From NCBI GenBank assembly GCA_903930455.1, contig CAIYYT010000111.1, forward strand, positions 1-32,891: a DNA stretch of 32,891 nucleotides, given 5' to 3'. The first letter of the stretch is position 1, and each line of letters starts with the position of its first letter. This document shows positions 26,157-32,891 of the stretch, in pieces. This DNA is from an uncultured bacterium (GTDB taxonomy: Bacteria > Zixibacteria > MSB-5A5 > CAIYYT01). The position numbers were made by a program, and so were the translations under genes. The notes beneath the pieces were generated by a model. It made no database searches and was not told where the DNA came from. It worked only from the letters and a program-made list of their open reading frames with translations.

Positions 26157-29100
26157 ATGCAAGCTATGTTTCCCGAGTCTACGGGGCTAAGCGGGGCACA
26201 GCAAATCGGAGAAGGTGGGGCGGGTCGTGTCTATTCAGCATGTCACTCCCAATGGGGACAAGTAGCTGTCAAGGTTGCCATTGATTCCGATCCGGCGACG
26301 CAAAATTTCTTTCTCAGCGAATACACACTGCTTCGCAGTCTCTCGCATCCCGGTATCGTCAGGCTCTTCGATTTCGGTCACACGCTTGACCATTGCTCCT
26401 TTATTATCATGGAGTTGCTGCCCGGCGGTGATTTCTATAGCTGGGCTTCAGCACAGCCAGTACAGCGCCGATTCCAGCCTCTCGGCACGATCATCTCAGC
26501 GCTCGACTACATCCACACTCTGGGAATTATCCACCGCGATCTCAAAGGCGAAAACATCCTGCTCGATGACCGCCTTCGTGCTCGGATGATTGATCTGGGT
26601 CTGGCCTTGACCGGTGGCAGCCCAAATACGCGCTCCGGCACTCTGGAATACATGGCGCCGGAGGTCATCGATAATCAGCAAGCGACTCCCGCCGCCGACA
26701 TCTATTCGCTGGGCGTCATACTCTTCCGTCTGGCAACCGGCAGACTTCCTTTCGAATCGTCTGATCCGCTCCAGATTATCTCGCTCAAGCACCACCCGGA
26801 CGAGCTGGAAGGAGAGATGATTGCTGCCGTCGTGTCGGATCGATTTGCGGAAATGGTGCGGCGGTGTCTTGATCCGGATCCGACCCAACGCCCTAGATCG
26901 GTGACTGACGTTGCCGAGCAGTTGCTCCTCACCAATCTGCTGAGCAAAGAGCATGTCGATCCGCAGTCGATTGACCACTACCTGCACCACTACGTCCGCA
27001 GCTACAATGCAAGTTACGCGAAACAGGAACTACGGCATCTGACCACCGACTATCTAATCAGAGACTCCCATCAGGGAGCGACGACCGGTCTGCTGGAAGC
27101 GATCGCTGATTTTTTGAAGACAAGCGGGCACGACGTGATATGTAGCCGTCAGGAGACACTTGCCTATACGGGAACTGACCGTCGCAAGCACACCATCTGT
27201 TTAGTCGACTTAGCGAGCGGTCCCGGCACTCAAAAAATAATCGAGTATCCTGGACTTGACCGTTTTGCGTTTGACACCATCCTCGCGAAGCTGTTTCCCG
27301 CCGGCGTTGATGGCGTTATCAGCGATCTGCTGTACGAGTATTCAGGGGGTAACATCAGCCTTTTCCGACTACTTCTGAATGGATTGGAGCGACAATCGCT
27401 GATCGATTTGAGGGCAGGTCGGATTCTATTGCAACGTGATCGCTTGTTTGCGTTTGAGCCGGATGACGAATATTTCAGGACAATCGCGGCGATGCTGCCG
27501 GAATTGCCTGAAGATCTGGCAGCGGCGGTAGCATTTCTATCAGCCGATCCATTTGGAAATCCTCCAGGCGCCCTCATAGCTACATCGAGAGTCACCAAAG
27601 AGACACTGCCGGCATTGGCCGATCTCGGCATTCTGAGAGACGACGATTACCGGTTTGCGCATAGTTACTATCGCCAGTACTACTATCACTCCCTCTCCTC
27701 TTCGGAGCGGACAACGGTGCATCAAGAATGGGTGGCTCAAATCGATAGAGGTCTGGTGAACGATGAAACAGCTCGCGCTGAGCAACTCTTTTACCATTTG
27801 GCCGGGGCCGCCGAGACCGGCAGAGCCATCGAAACGGCTACCGCGCTGGCGCAGCGTTTCCGAAAAGACCAGCAACCAGACAAGGCGCGTATGCTGCTGG
27901 CTCGCGTATCGGTTCTGCCCATTGCCTCCGTCAGTGTCGATCTGCAATTGAGATTGCGAATGATTTCGGCGGACATAGACAACGACGCCGGAGCCTTCGA
28001 CCGTGCGTTGTCCGATTGTGCCCGCGCAGTCAGCTTGGCAAGACGATTGGGCGACAAGGCGCAATTGGCCAAAGTGTACCAGTTTCTCGGCGAAATCTAT
28101 AAGAGCAAGAGCGACCATCGGCGCGGCAACCGTGTGCTGAATCGCGCAGTCAAACTCTACGGCGAATTGGGCGACGAACATGAGCTCTCGCGTTGCTTCA
28201 ACAATATCGGCAATATCCTCTGGCTCGTCGGCGACCTGAAGGGTGCGGCCGCCAACTACGAGACTGCGTTGGAAGTGCAAAAGCGACTGGGAGTGAAGAA
28301 AGACATTGCCTCCACTCTTAGTAACCTCGGCGCACTCAAGTTCATACAGCACGAAGTCGAATATGCCATACGTCTCTGCAAAGAGTCGATTACGATTAAG
28401 CGCGCCATCGGCGACTGGCCGGAATTGGCACGCACGGCCAACAATCTCGCCAACATATATCTTGAAGTCGATGAATTGCAGACAGCAACCGATTATCTTA
28501 ACGAGTCGCTGCAGATCAACCGCTCACAGGGCGCAGTGCAGGAGATGCTTTACAACTTCTGGAATTTCTATGATGTGGAATCTCGTCGTGGCAATCTTTC
28601 GAAGGCAGCGGAGTGGCTTTACGCCGGACTTCGACTGGCAAAACAGAGCGACCGTTTTCATCGTGGTAATTTTTCCGCTCTGCTGGCTGTTCTCATGCTG
28701 ACCATCGGCAGATACGGTAAAGCCGGCCATCTTCTGCAGGCGGCGAGCAACTTCGGCCGGCAGGTGGACGACCGAATGCTGGCATTGAGACTGACGGAGA
28801 CGTGGGGAGAGTATTACCGGCTGCTGTTTGACTGGGATCAAGCACGTGCGCAAATAGCCGATGGAATCGTCCTCGCTGACACTCTGGGCGAGTCGACCGG
28901 CAAGGCGCGGCTGCTCATCATGAGAGCCCGAGTCGACAGAGCTGCGGGAGAGCGAGACAGCGCAATCTGGGAAGCGTTGACCGAGGCGGAAGCCTTGGTC
29001 AAATCCATCCCCGCGCAACGCGAGAAACTGACGATTCTGTTAGACAAGACCGAGTACCTGATAGAGTCGAATAGGTTGACGGAAGCGCAAGAGGAATATG

Positions 29101-29474
29101 CGCAGGTGCGGTTGCTGCCGCAATTTGAAGGCATCAATACCATGCAGGGGAGGATCAGCCTCCTCAATGGACTGATCGACTTCCGGAGTGGTCAACACAG
29201 TCGAGCCCTTACCCTGTTCAACGATGCCTATCTCGCCTCCAAGACGATGCAGATGCCGGAGATGACTTGGAAAGCTTTAGTCGTGCTGGGAGAAACTTAT
29301 CAAGCGCTGACCGAGTACGAGCGGGCATTCAAGTGCTACATAGAGGCATTTGACATTCTCAAGAGATTAGCGTCGGGCATCGCCGATCCAATAAGCAAGA
29401 GGCGCTATCTCTCCGATGTCGCTAAAATTGCGGTAGCCGAGAAGCTCGAGGAAATGTCGGCGCTGGTGACCTAA
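26157..29474 (+). CDS. Ser/Thr protein kinase - degenerate STAND-like NTPase - TPR protein
   Basis: From ATG 26157 the protein has 1105 residues. A Hanks-type kinase domain fills about 10-265: glycine loop IGEGGAGRVYSA, Lys39, catalytic Asp128 in IHRDLKGEN, metal-binding Asp146 in a DLG (not DFG) motif, and EYMAPEV. Residues about 290-600 resemble the NTPase and winged-helix part of PknK/MalT-like STAND proteins, but at the P-loop position the sequence is RDSHQGATTGLLEAI with no GK[ST]. A Walker-B-like CLVDL follows (Asp351). From about 610 to 1090 there are at least ten TPRs (for example SRCFNNIGNILWLVGDLKGAAANYETALEVQ). It is probably a scaffold kinase working with the upstream histidine kinase. 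An in-frame TTG at 26151 is the alternative start. Confidence 0.88.
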   Translation: MQAMFPESTGLSGAQQIGEGGAGRVYSACHSQWGQVAVKVAIDSDPATQNFFLSEYTLLRSLSHPGIVRLFDFGHTLDHCSFIIMELLPGGDFYSWASAQPVQRRFQPLGTIISALDYIHTLGIIHRDLKGENILLDDRLRARMIDLGLALTGGSPNTRSGTLEYMAPEVIDNQQATPAADIYSLGVILFRLATGRLPFESSDPLQIISLKHHPDELEGEMIAAVVSDRFAEMVRRCLDPDPTQRPRSVTDVAEQLLLTNLLSKEHVDPQSIDHYLHHYVRSYNASYAKQELRHLTTDYLIRDSHQGATTGLLEAIADFLKTSGHDVICSRQETLAYTGTDRRKHTICLVDLASGPGTQKIIEYPGLDRFAFDTILAKLFPAGVDGVISDLLYEYSGGNISLFRLLLNGLERQSLIDLRAGRILLQRDRLFAFEPDDEYFRTIAAMLPELPEDLAAAVAFLSADPFGNPPGALIATSRVTKETLPALADLGILRDDDYRFAHSYYRQYYYHSLSSSERTTVHQEWVAQIDRGLVNDETARAEQLFYHLAGAAETGRAIETATALAQRFRKDQQPDKARMLLARVSVLPIASVSVDLQLRLRMISADIDNDAGAFDRALSDCARAVSLARRLGDKAQLAKVYQFLGEIYKSKSDHRRGNRVLNRAVKLYGELGDEHELSRCFNNIGNILWLVGDLKGAAANYETALEVQKRLGVKKDIASTLSNLGALKFIQHEVEYAIRLCKESITIKRAIGDWPELARTANNLANIYLEVDELQTATDYLNESLQINRSQGAVQEMLYNFWNFYDVESRRGNLSKAAEWLYAGLRLAKQSDRFHRGNFSALLAVLMLTIGRYGKAGHLLQAASNFGRQVDDRMLALRLTETWGEYYRLLFDWDQARAQIADGIVLADTLGESTGKARLLIMRARVDRAAGERDSAIWEALTEAEALVKSIPAQREKLTILLDKTEYLIESNRLTEAQEEYAQVRLLPQFEGINTMQGRISLLNGLIDFRSGQHSRALTLFNDAYLASKTMQMPEMTWKALVVLGETYQALTEYERAFKCYIEAFDILKRLASGIADPISKRRYLSDVAKIAVAEKLEEMSALVT

Positions 29475-29509
29475 GGAAAGAGAGGGTCATCACTATGACA
29501 ACCCTCTCT
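29471..29509 (-). terminator. Terminator of the miniature minus-strand gene
   Basis: AGAGAGGGT and ACCCTCTCT (29479-29487 / 29501-29509) form a perfect 9-bp stem with an extra inner TCAT/ATGA pairing. On the minus strand the stem is followed by TTCCTT; on the plus strand it is followed by CCAACC, so orientation favours minus. It lies 24 bases after the stop of the 25-residue ORF and overlaps the kinase stop codon. Confidence 0.55.
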
Positions 29510-29533
29510 CCAACCGGTCTGAGGTTGCTGGAG

Positions 29534-29611
29534 TTAATGCTGTCCACCCAAGCTGAAACCACCTGGGGCAACTTTCTCCTCGAGCTCCTCAATCATCAGA
29601 TTGTATACCAA
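29534..29611 (-). CDS. Candidate 25-residue peptide gene, possible precursor for the adjacent protease/exporter
   Basis: Translation starts at TTG 29611 and ends at TAA (29536-29534). The Shine-Dalgarno AGGAGGTGA is complementary to nine bases of the 16S 3' end and ends with optimal spacing. The peptide has a short hydrophobic start, an acidic helical segment IEELEEKVA (residues 7-15), and a Gly-rich tail PGGFSLGGQH (16-25) with double glycines at 17-18 and 22-23. The leader-like acidic half followed by a small Gly/Ser-containing end resembles RiPP precursors, but I recognise no family. It sits between a promoter/leader hairpin and a terminator. It is downstream of, and on the same strand as, the PqqD-M50-HlyD gene. 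A regulatory leader peptide or small RNA are alternatives. Confidence 0.45.
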   Translation of the reverse strand: MVYNLMIEELEEKVAPGGFSLGGQH

Positions 29612-29615
29612 AACT

Positions 29616-29627
29616 TCACCTCCTCCT
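29616..29627 (-). promoter_or_regulatory. Exceptionally strong Shine-Dalgarno
   Basis: On the minus strand AGGAGGAGGTGA reads from 29627 to 29616. It is the strongest ribosome-binding match I saw in the window. The GGAGG core is seven bases from TTG 29611. There is no corresponding start on the plus strand. Confidence 0.6.
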
Positions 29628-29649
29628 ATGAGTTAAATGAACCGGTAAT

Positions 29650-29686
29650 CAGGCGCCAAGGTGAGTGGCGCCTGTGTTTCTTTCCT
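29650..29686 (+). terminator. Rho-independent terminator of the kinase operon (plus strand)
   Basis: CAGGCGCCA (29650-29658) and TGGCGCCTG (29666-29674) form a perfect 9-bp stem with a 7-base loop, followed by the T-rich TGTTTCTTTCCT. On the minus strand the same hairpin would form at the 5' end of the miniature gene's transcript and has no T-run after it. Confidence 0.7.
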
Positions 29687-29713
29687 ATAGGTCCGGTTGT
29701 CCTCAGAAGTCAA
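29684..29713 (-). promoter_or_regulatory. Candidate proximal promoter of the miniature gene
   Basis: On the minus strand TTGACT (29713-29708) and TATAGG (29689-29684) are 18 bases apart. The predicted start near 29677 is immediately before the leader hairpin. Confidence 0.4.
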
Positions 29714-29735
29714 ACCGGATATACCACTTAAAACA

Positions 29736-29763
29736 AAGATAAAGCGGAGTCGGAGTTTGTCAA
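29736..29763 (-). promoter_or_regulatory. Candidate distal promoter of the miniature gene
   Basis: On the minus strand TTGACA (29763-29758) and TATCTT (29741-29736) are 16 bases apart, the same hexamers and spacing as the promoter at 15308-15335. Confidence 0.4.
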
Positions 29764-29886
29764 GAGAAATCTGAGCTTGGAAGTCGGTCTTTTGGTTGAT
29801 AAATGCTAACTACAACATCTGGTGCTCTGTCATCTTTTACAAACTACGGCTTGTGTCTGTAGTACTGCAAAGAAACTCCAAGTTCG

Positions 29887-32136
29887 CTAGAACCAGGACC
29901 AGAGTTCGAGGCGGAAGAACCGAGATATCTTCCTGCCAAGCCAACCGGCCAGAGAGATTCGACCGCAATCGACCTTTGCATATCCCGTCATCTCTGCCAG
30001 CAGATTATGATTTGTGTTCGCTACGGCTGCGACGGCTCTTAGCTGTGGTGACAGTTTGAACTTGAGAATCTTGCCGTGATGGCGTGTTCCCGGGAAAGCG
30101 CTAACACGCAGTTCCACGTCGGCCCCCGGGTTGAGCAGATCAAGATCGGACTCACGTAGATCGACTTCGACCATCAGCGACTCTGTGCGGGCAAGTTGCA
30201 GAAGATCTCTGGCGTCGGCGGTACCGACCATTACACCGGCAAAAGGGCTGACTATTGTGGAAGCAGACAACTGATTTCGCAGGTAGCTGGTGCGCGCCTG
30301 CAGTTTCTCTATGTCGGCATCTATCCTTTCGACTTCGGCGGCCTTGGGCGCAGACTTGAGCAGCTTCAACTCGCTCTTCTTTGCATCCCACGCGGAAGAA
30401 GCAATCTTAAACTGGGAGACTGAGCGATCATAGTCGTCGTCGGAAATGAGTTGCTTGGAATGCAGTTCCTTCACGCGGTTGAACTCTTTGCGTGCAGCTT
30501 CGTAAATGGCTTCAGTCTGCCGGATGTCGGCGCGCTTCGTAGCAACCTCTTCAGCTTTGGGATCAGAGAGAAGCAATCTTCGGTCGGCCTCTGCCCTTTT
30601 CAGGTCAGACTCGGCTTCGGCCAGAAGCCCGGCATTCATGGCGGAGTTGATGCTCAAAAGTGTGTCTCCTGCGCGAACAGTATCGCCGATTGAGAAACGC
30701 GGTTGAATCTGGGTGATTGCATAGTCGGAGGCAGAGAGTTGGAAAATCTGTGACGTCTCCTGATCTTCGATTCCGCCACGGAAATACCGTCCCTCCAAGA
30801 GGCTAGGGCCAACACGTTTTACGACGTACGATTCCGCCGCAAAAAGTCGTGCCGCACCACCGGTCGTCTGACCTACGCGAATCAGAACACTTGCTGCGAC
30901 GACAAGCACAATGATAACGATGTCGATTGCGATGCGCTTCGGTTTCATCCAAACCTTGTTCCGCTCTCGCCATACCGAGGCGAGTGCTTGCCACCATTTG
31001 ACCAAAAGCCCTTTGAAAATAATCAAACTCAGAATCAGGAACAACACAAATCCGACACCTTCCCACTTTCCAATCAAGAACTGCCCACCGCGGTAGAGAA
31101 CAAAGACGATTAGAAAGACGGAGTAGGCAATCGCCAGCAGGCCGTAACGCCGGTAGATTCGTGCTTCGCGCGCGCTTGGTACGATGCTGGTCGGGAGACA
31201 TCCGAAAAGACGGACTCTGAAACGTGTCCAGATGTAGTCGAAGGCTTTCTGGCGCAGATTGGGAATGCGCAGGTAGTCGGCGAGCAAATAGTAGCCGTCG
31301 AGTTTGATCGCCGGATTGAGATTGAAGACCGTAGTCGCAAAACAGATGGCAGCTACCAGATAGAAAACGCGGTTGAGAAAATAGCCTTCGACAGTGATAC
31401 GCCAGAGGATCGTGAAACCACCCCAGAGAACTAGTTGCGCACCGATTCCGGCGAGAGTTACCAGCAGCCGTTGACGGCGTTCGGGAAAGAGATAAGCGTC
31501 CGAAACGTTGCAGTAGAAGCAAGGTTGAAAGTAGAGGAGCAGAAATCCCATTTCGCGAACATTACCGCCAAAGTGTCGGCACGTAAGAGCGTGAGCAAAT
31601 TCATGGACGATCGTAATCAGAAAGAGACAGACGATGATGGTCAGGATATCGGCAGCGCGAAAGATGGCCGCGAGTTTGAATGGAAACTGATCGATGTTGG
31701 CGAAAAAGACAACCAGTCCAAGTAAAACGACAATGGTCTGGACCCAGATCATCGGAGTTGAAAGCAGCCAACGAATCTTCGGATAGAGCCAGTCGAGCGA
31801 ACGCTTAGGGTTGAAAGCCTTGAGCGGAATGAAGAGAGCCGAACGACGCTTCTCCCTCTTTGCCTCCGTGCCTTCCAGGAAGCCGAGGTCTGCGATTTTG
31901 TCTGCAAATTGCGCTACGGCCTCGGGGGAGATCGTCTTGTTGAAGGTCTTGACAAAAAGATCGGCGGCTTCCGTAGGAGTGCGGGTACCATCAAGTGATG
32001 TCAGTAGGAAGTGCTCAGGTTCACGAAGGCGGATGAATTTGCCGGAAGTCGGTTCTTTGATGATGTAGTAGAGGACTCCTTCAGCGGACTCGCTCAACAT
32101 CTGGAGATTGGTCTTGATCTTCGGATAGGTTATCAT
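29887..32136 (-). CDS. PqqD-like / M50 site-2-type protease / HlyD-type adaptor fusion (peptide processing and export)
   Basis: The 749-residue protein begins with a PqqD-like winged-helix domain (residues about 10-90; FIRLREPEHFLLTSLDGTRTPTEAADLF). It then has an M50 membrane protease with zinc motif HEFAH (178-182), a Cys pair in QPCFYCNVSDAYLFPE, and the second metal motif in LNPAIKLDGYYLLADY (Asp280). A further membrane block (about 330-395) and a single TM (about 405-425) lead into an HlyD-like periplasmic adaptor: lipoyl-like halves (ITQIQPRFSIGDTVRAGDTLLSI; STIVSPFAGVMVGTADARDLLQL) around a coiled coil (515-625). PqqD domains bind RiPP leaders; 'putative peptide zinc metalloproteases' of this layout accompany peptide natural-product genes. 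No ABC transporter or modifying enzyme is visible in the window. ATG 32136 is preceded by AGAGAAG. Confidence 0.85.
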   Translation of the reverse strand: MITYPKIKTNLQMLSESAEGVLYYIIKEPTSGKFIRLREPEHFLLTSLDGTRTPTEAADLFVKTFNKTISPEAVAQFADKIADLGFLEGTEAKREKRRSALFIPLKAFNPKRSLDWLYPKIRWLLSTPMIWVQTIVVLLGLVVFFANIDQFPFKLAAIFRAADILTIIVCLFLITIVHEFAHALTCRHFGGNVREMGFLLLYFQPCFYCNVSDAYLFPERRQRLLVTLAGIGAQLVLWGGFTILWRITVEGYFLNRVFYLVAAICFATTVFNLNPAIKLDGYYLLADYLRIPNLRQKAFDYIWTRFRVRLFGCLPTSIVPSAREARIYRRYGLLAIAYSVFLIVFVLYRGGQFLIGKWEGVGFVLFLILSLIIFKGLLVKWWQALASVWRERNKVWMKPKRIAIDIVIIVLVVAASVLIRVGQTTGGAARLFAAESYVVKRVGPSLLEGRYFRGGIEDQETSQIFQLSASDYAITQIQPRFSIGDTVRAGDTLLSINSAMNAGLLAEAESDLKRAEADRRLLLSDPKAEEVATKRADIRQTEAIYEAARKEFNRVKELHSKQLISDDDYDRSVSQFKIASSAWDAKKSELKLLKSAPKAAEVERIDADIEKLQARTSYLRNQLSASTIVSPFAGVMVGTADARDLLQLARTESLMVEVDLRESDLDLLNPGADVELRVSAFPGTRHHGKILKFKLSPQLRAVAAVANTNHNLLAEMTGYAKVDCGRISLAGWLGRKISRFFRLELWSWF

Positions 32137-32525
32137 TGCGCTTCTCTTATGGGAAGATGCGAGATTGTAGAAGCGAGGGCAATGGGAAAGGTTGAGCCAG
32201 ACGATTCAAGCTCGCAAGCAGGCAGACACCCAGAATTGGGGAGTCAATGATATGGCGCGAATAATCCAATTCGCGATGTCAAAGAACAAGCGAACCTCGA
32301 CTTGCGTCTTCCTGTGACGGATGAACAGTCTGTGCGGTCTCGCTATGCCTTTCAGAGATTGTCCAGGGTCGCCGTTTTCGCGGGAATGGCCGTCGCCGCT
32401 GACACGCACTCCGGACACTGGCCGGGCGCGGACAGGACAAGAGATCCTCCAGACACAGTCTGATCGACTCATCCGAGACTCATAAGAAGAGTCAGGAAAC
32501 GCGAACGGGTTGCGGGGAAAAGGGG

Positions 32526-32726
32526 ACGCTCCTCCATAAAGTCATCGACATCGCAAACGTCCGCTATTGTAGCGAGGTCGATTGGACTAGCGGTTGTCAC
32601 GATACGCTCTATTACTGGGTTCCGGTTGACGGCGTAAACTGTTCTTGCGAAGCTTTCGTCATGACAGGTTTGACCCAAATCGAAGACGATCGCTACGGAA
32701 GACTTACGAGACCCATCAAAAGTTGA
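32526..32726 (+). pseudogene. Possible 3' remnant of an unidentified gene
   Basis: This plus-strand frame is open upstream and ends at TGA 32724-32726. It reads like real protein (HKVIDIANVRYCSEVDW, then HDTLYYWVPVDGVNCSCEAF, then TQIEDDRYGRLTRPIKS), but no ATG, GTG or TTG with a ribosome site is present. A 69-residue minus-strand frame overlaps it. I do not recognise a family. Confidence 0.22.
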
Positions 32727-32730
32727 TGGG
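32712..32730. repeat. Short palindrome CCCATCAA-AAG-TTGATGGG
   Basis: A perfect 8-bp stem with a 3-base loop overlapping the stop of the possible remnant; it could be a terminator or a dispersed repeat unit. Confidence 0.4.
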
Positions 32731-32766
32731 GCACCTTCGCGATGATGTGGCGATGTTCATGGCGCA

Positions 32767-32806
32767 CCCTTCGACAGGCTCCCTTCGACAGGCTCAGGGC
32801 GAACGG
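32767..32806. repeat. Tandem and inverted 'CCCTTCGACAGGCT' repeat
   Basis: CCCTTCGACAGGCT occurs twice head-to-tail (32767-32780, 32781-32794). The second copy continues to CGAACGG at 32806, forming a near-palindrome with CCCTTCG. The sequence is the widely dispersed environmental-bacterial intergenic repeat 'TTCGACAGGCTCAGGGCGAACGG'. Confidence 0.6.
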
Positions 32807-32891
32807 CGCGCACAGGCATAAACACATCAAAGCGTGTCAGCCGGACGGCATGTATCTGACAACGCGAGCCACTTGGTTTACAGCGACAGAC

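Larger units (their letters stand above)
32137..32891. other. Right-edge intergenic region with repeats, no confident gene
   Basis: About 750 bases with REP-like material: GCCATTCCCGCG...GCGACGG-type sequence around 32360-32400, the hairpin at 32712-32730 and the direct/inverted repeats at 32767-32806. A minus-strand frame at 32206-32472 reads HSRENGDPGQSLKG, a typical translation of intergenic repeats, not a gene. I found no convincing promoter for the minus-strand exporter gene. Confidence 0.45.

Noticed and set aside
29596-29619. GTG-started 7-codon frame overlapping the strong Shine-Dalgarno on the minus strand
   Set aside because: Spacing from the Shine-Dalgarno would be about two bases, far below optimum, while TTG 29611 has seven.
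29495-29731. 78-codon plus-strand ORF after the kinase gene
   Set aside because: Its start lies in one perfect hairpin and its second half runs through a T-tailed terminator hairpin; no family resemblance. The minus-strand 25-codon ORF fits the signals better, although AGAGGG upstream of the plus-strand ATG leaves some doubt.
32206-32472. 88-codon minus-strand ORF
   Set aside because: Translation contains RENGDPGQSLKG-like text typical of intergenic repeats.

Overview
The window looks like a chromosomal segment of a Gram-negative, moderate-GC bacterium. Outer-membrane beta-barrels, a lipoprotein with a lipobox, an NtrC-type sigma-54 activator and a secreted protein with dockerin-like repeats ending in an 'IFRGG'-type motif fit the FCB superphylum. 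My best guess is candidate phylum Zixibacteria or a close relative; this is inferred from protein style, not from a marker gene. I see no rRNA, tRNA or CRISPR array.

Left part (1-14996). A 5'-truncated membrane glycosyltransferase fused to TPR repeats comes first, followed by a two-gene envelope unit (small barrel protein, thioredoxin-fold lipoprotein). A large ADP-forming acyl-CoA synthetase lies on the minus strand. Then comes an accessory-looking pair, an AIPR-like protein and a DUF5131 (phage Gp37/Gp68) protein. The second gene has its own palindrome-overlapped promoter and a leader hairpin, and a REP-like element follows it. glnS, a CrtO-like small membrane protein, glmS with a long unexplained leader, and an OsmC-family protein follow. 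A minus-strand exported cohesin/dockerin-like protein has a near-consensus sigma-70 promoter, and a small unknown membrane protein is divergent from it.

Middle part (15404-29474) is one long plus-strand signalling block. It holds an Rsb-type partner-switching set (STAS antagonist, RsbW-like kinase, 7TM-GAF-PP2C phosphatase) with no sigma factor gene in the window, a Nudix hydrolase, and an NtrY/NtrX-like pair. Immediately downstream is a textbook sigma-54 promoter driving an Omp85-like barrel protein with bactofilin-like rungs and a DUF4390-like periplasmic protein. Next come a GAF histidine kinase and a 1105-residue Ser/Thr kinase-TPR protein whose central NTPase-like region seems to have lost its P-loop lysine.

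Right part (29475-32891). On the minus strand a single polypeptide combines a PqqD-like domain, an M50 site-2-type membrane protease and an HlyD-type adaptor, an architecture known from peptide (RiPP) processing and export. Downstream on the same strand, and absent from routine ORF calling, is a complete miniature gene: two candidate promoters, a leader hairpin, the strongest Shine-Dalgarno in the window (nine bases complementary to the 16S tail, 7-nt spacing), a 25-residue ORF with an acidic leader-like half and a Gly-rich tail, and its own terminator. I propose it as a candidate peptide substrate for the adjacent protease/exporter, and this is the most promising undescribed system here. The right edge holds REP-like repeats and a possible gene remnant.
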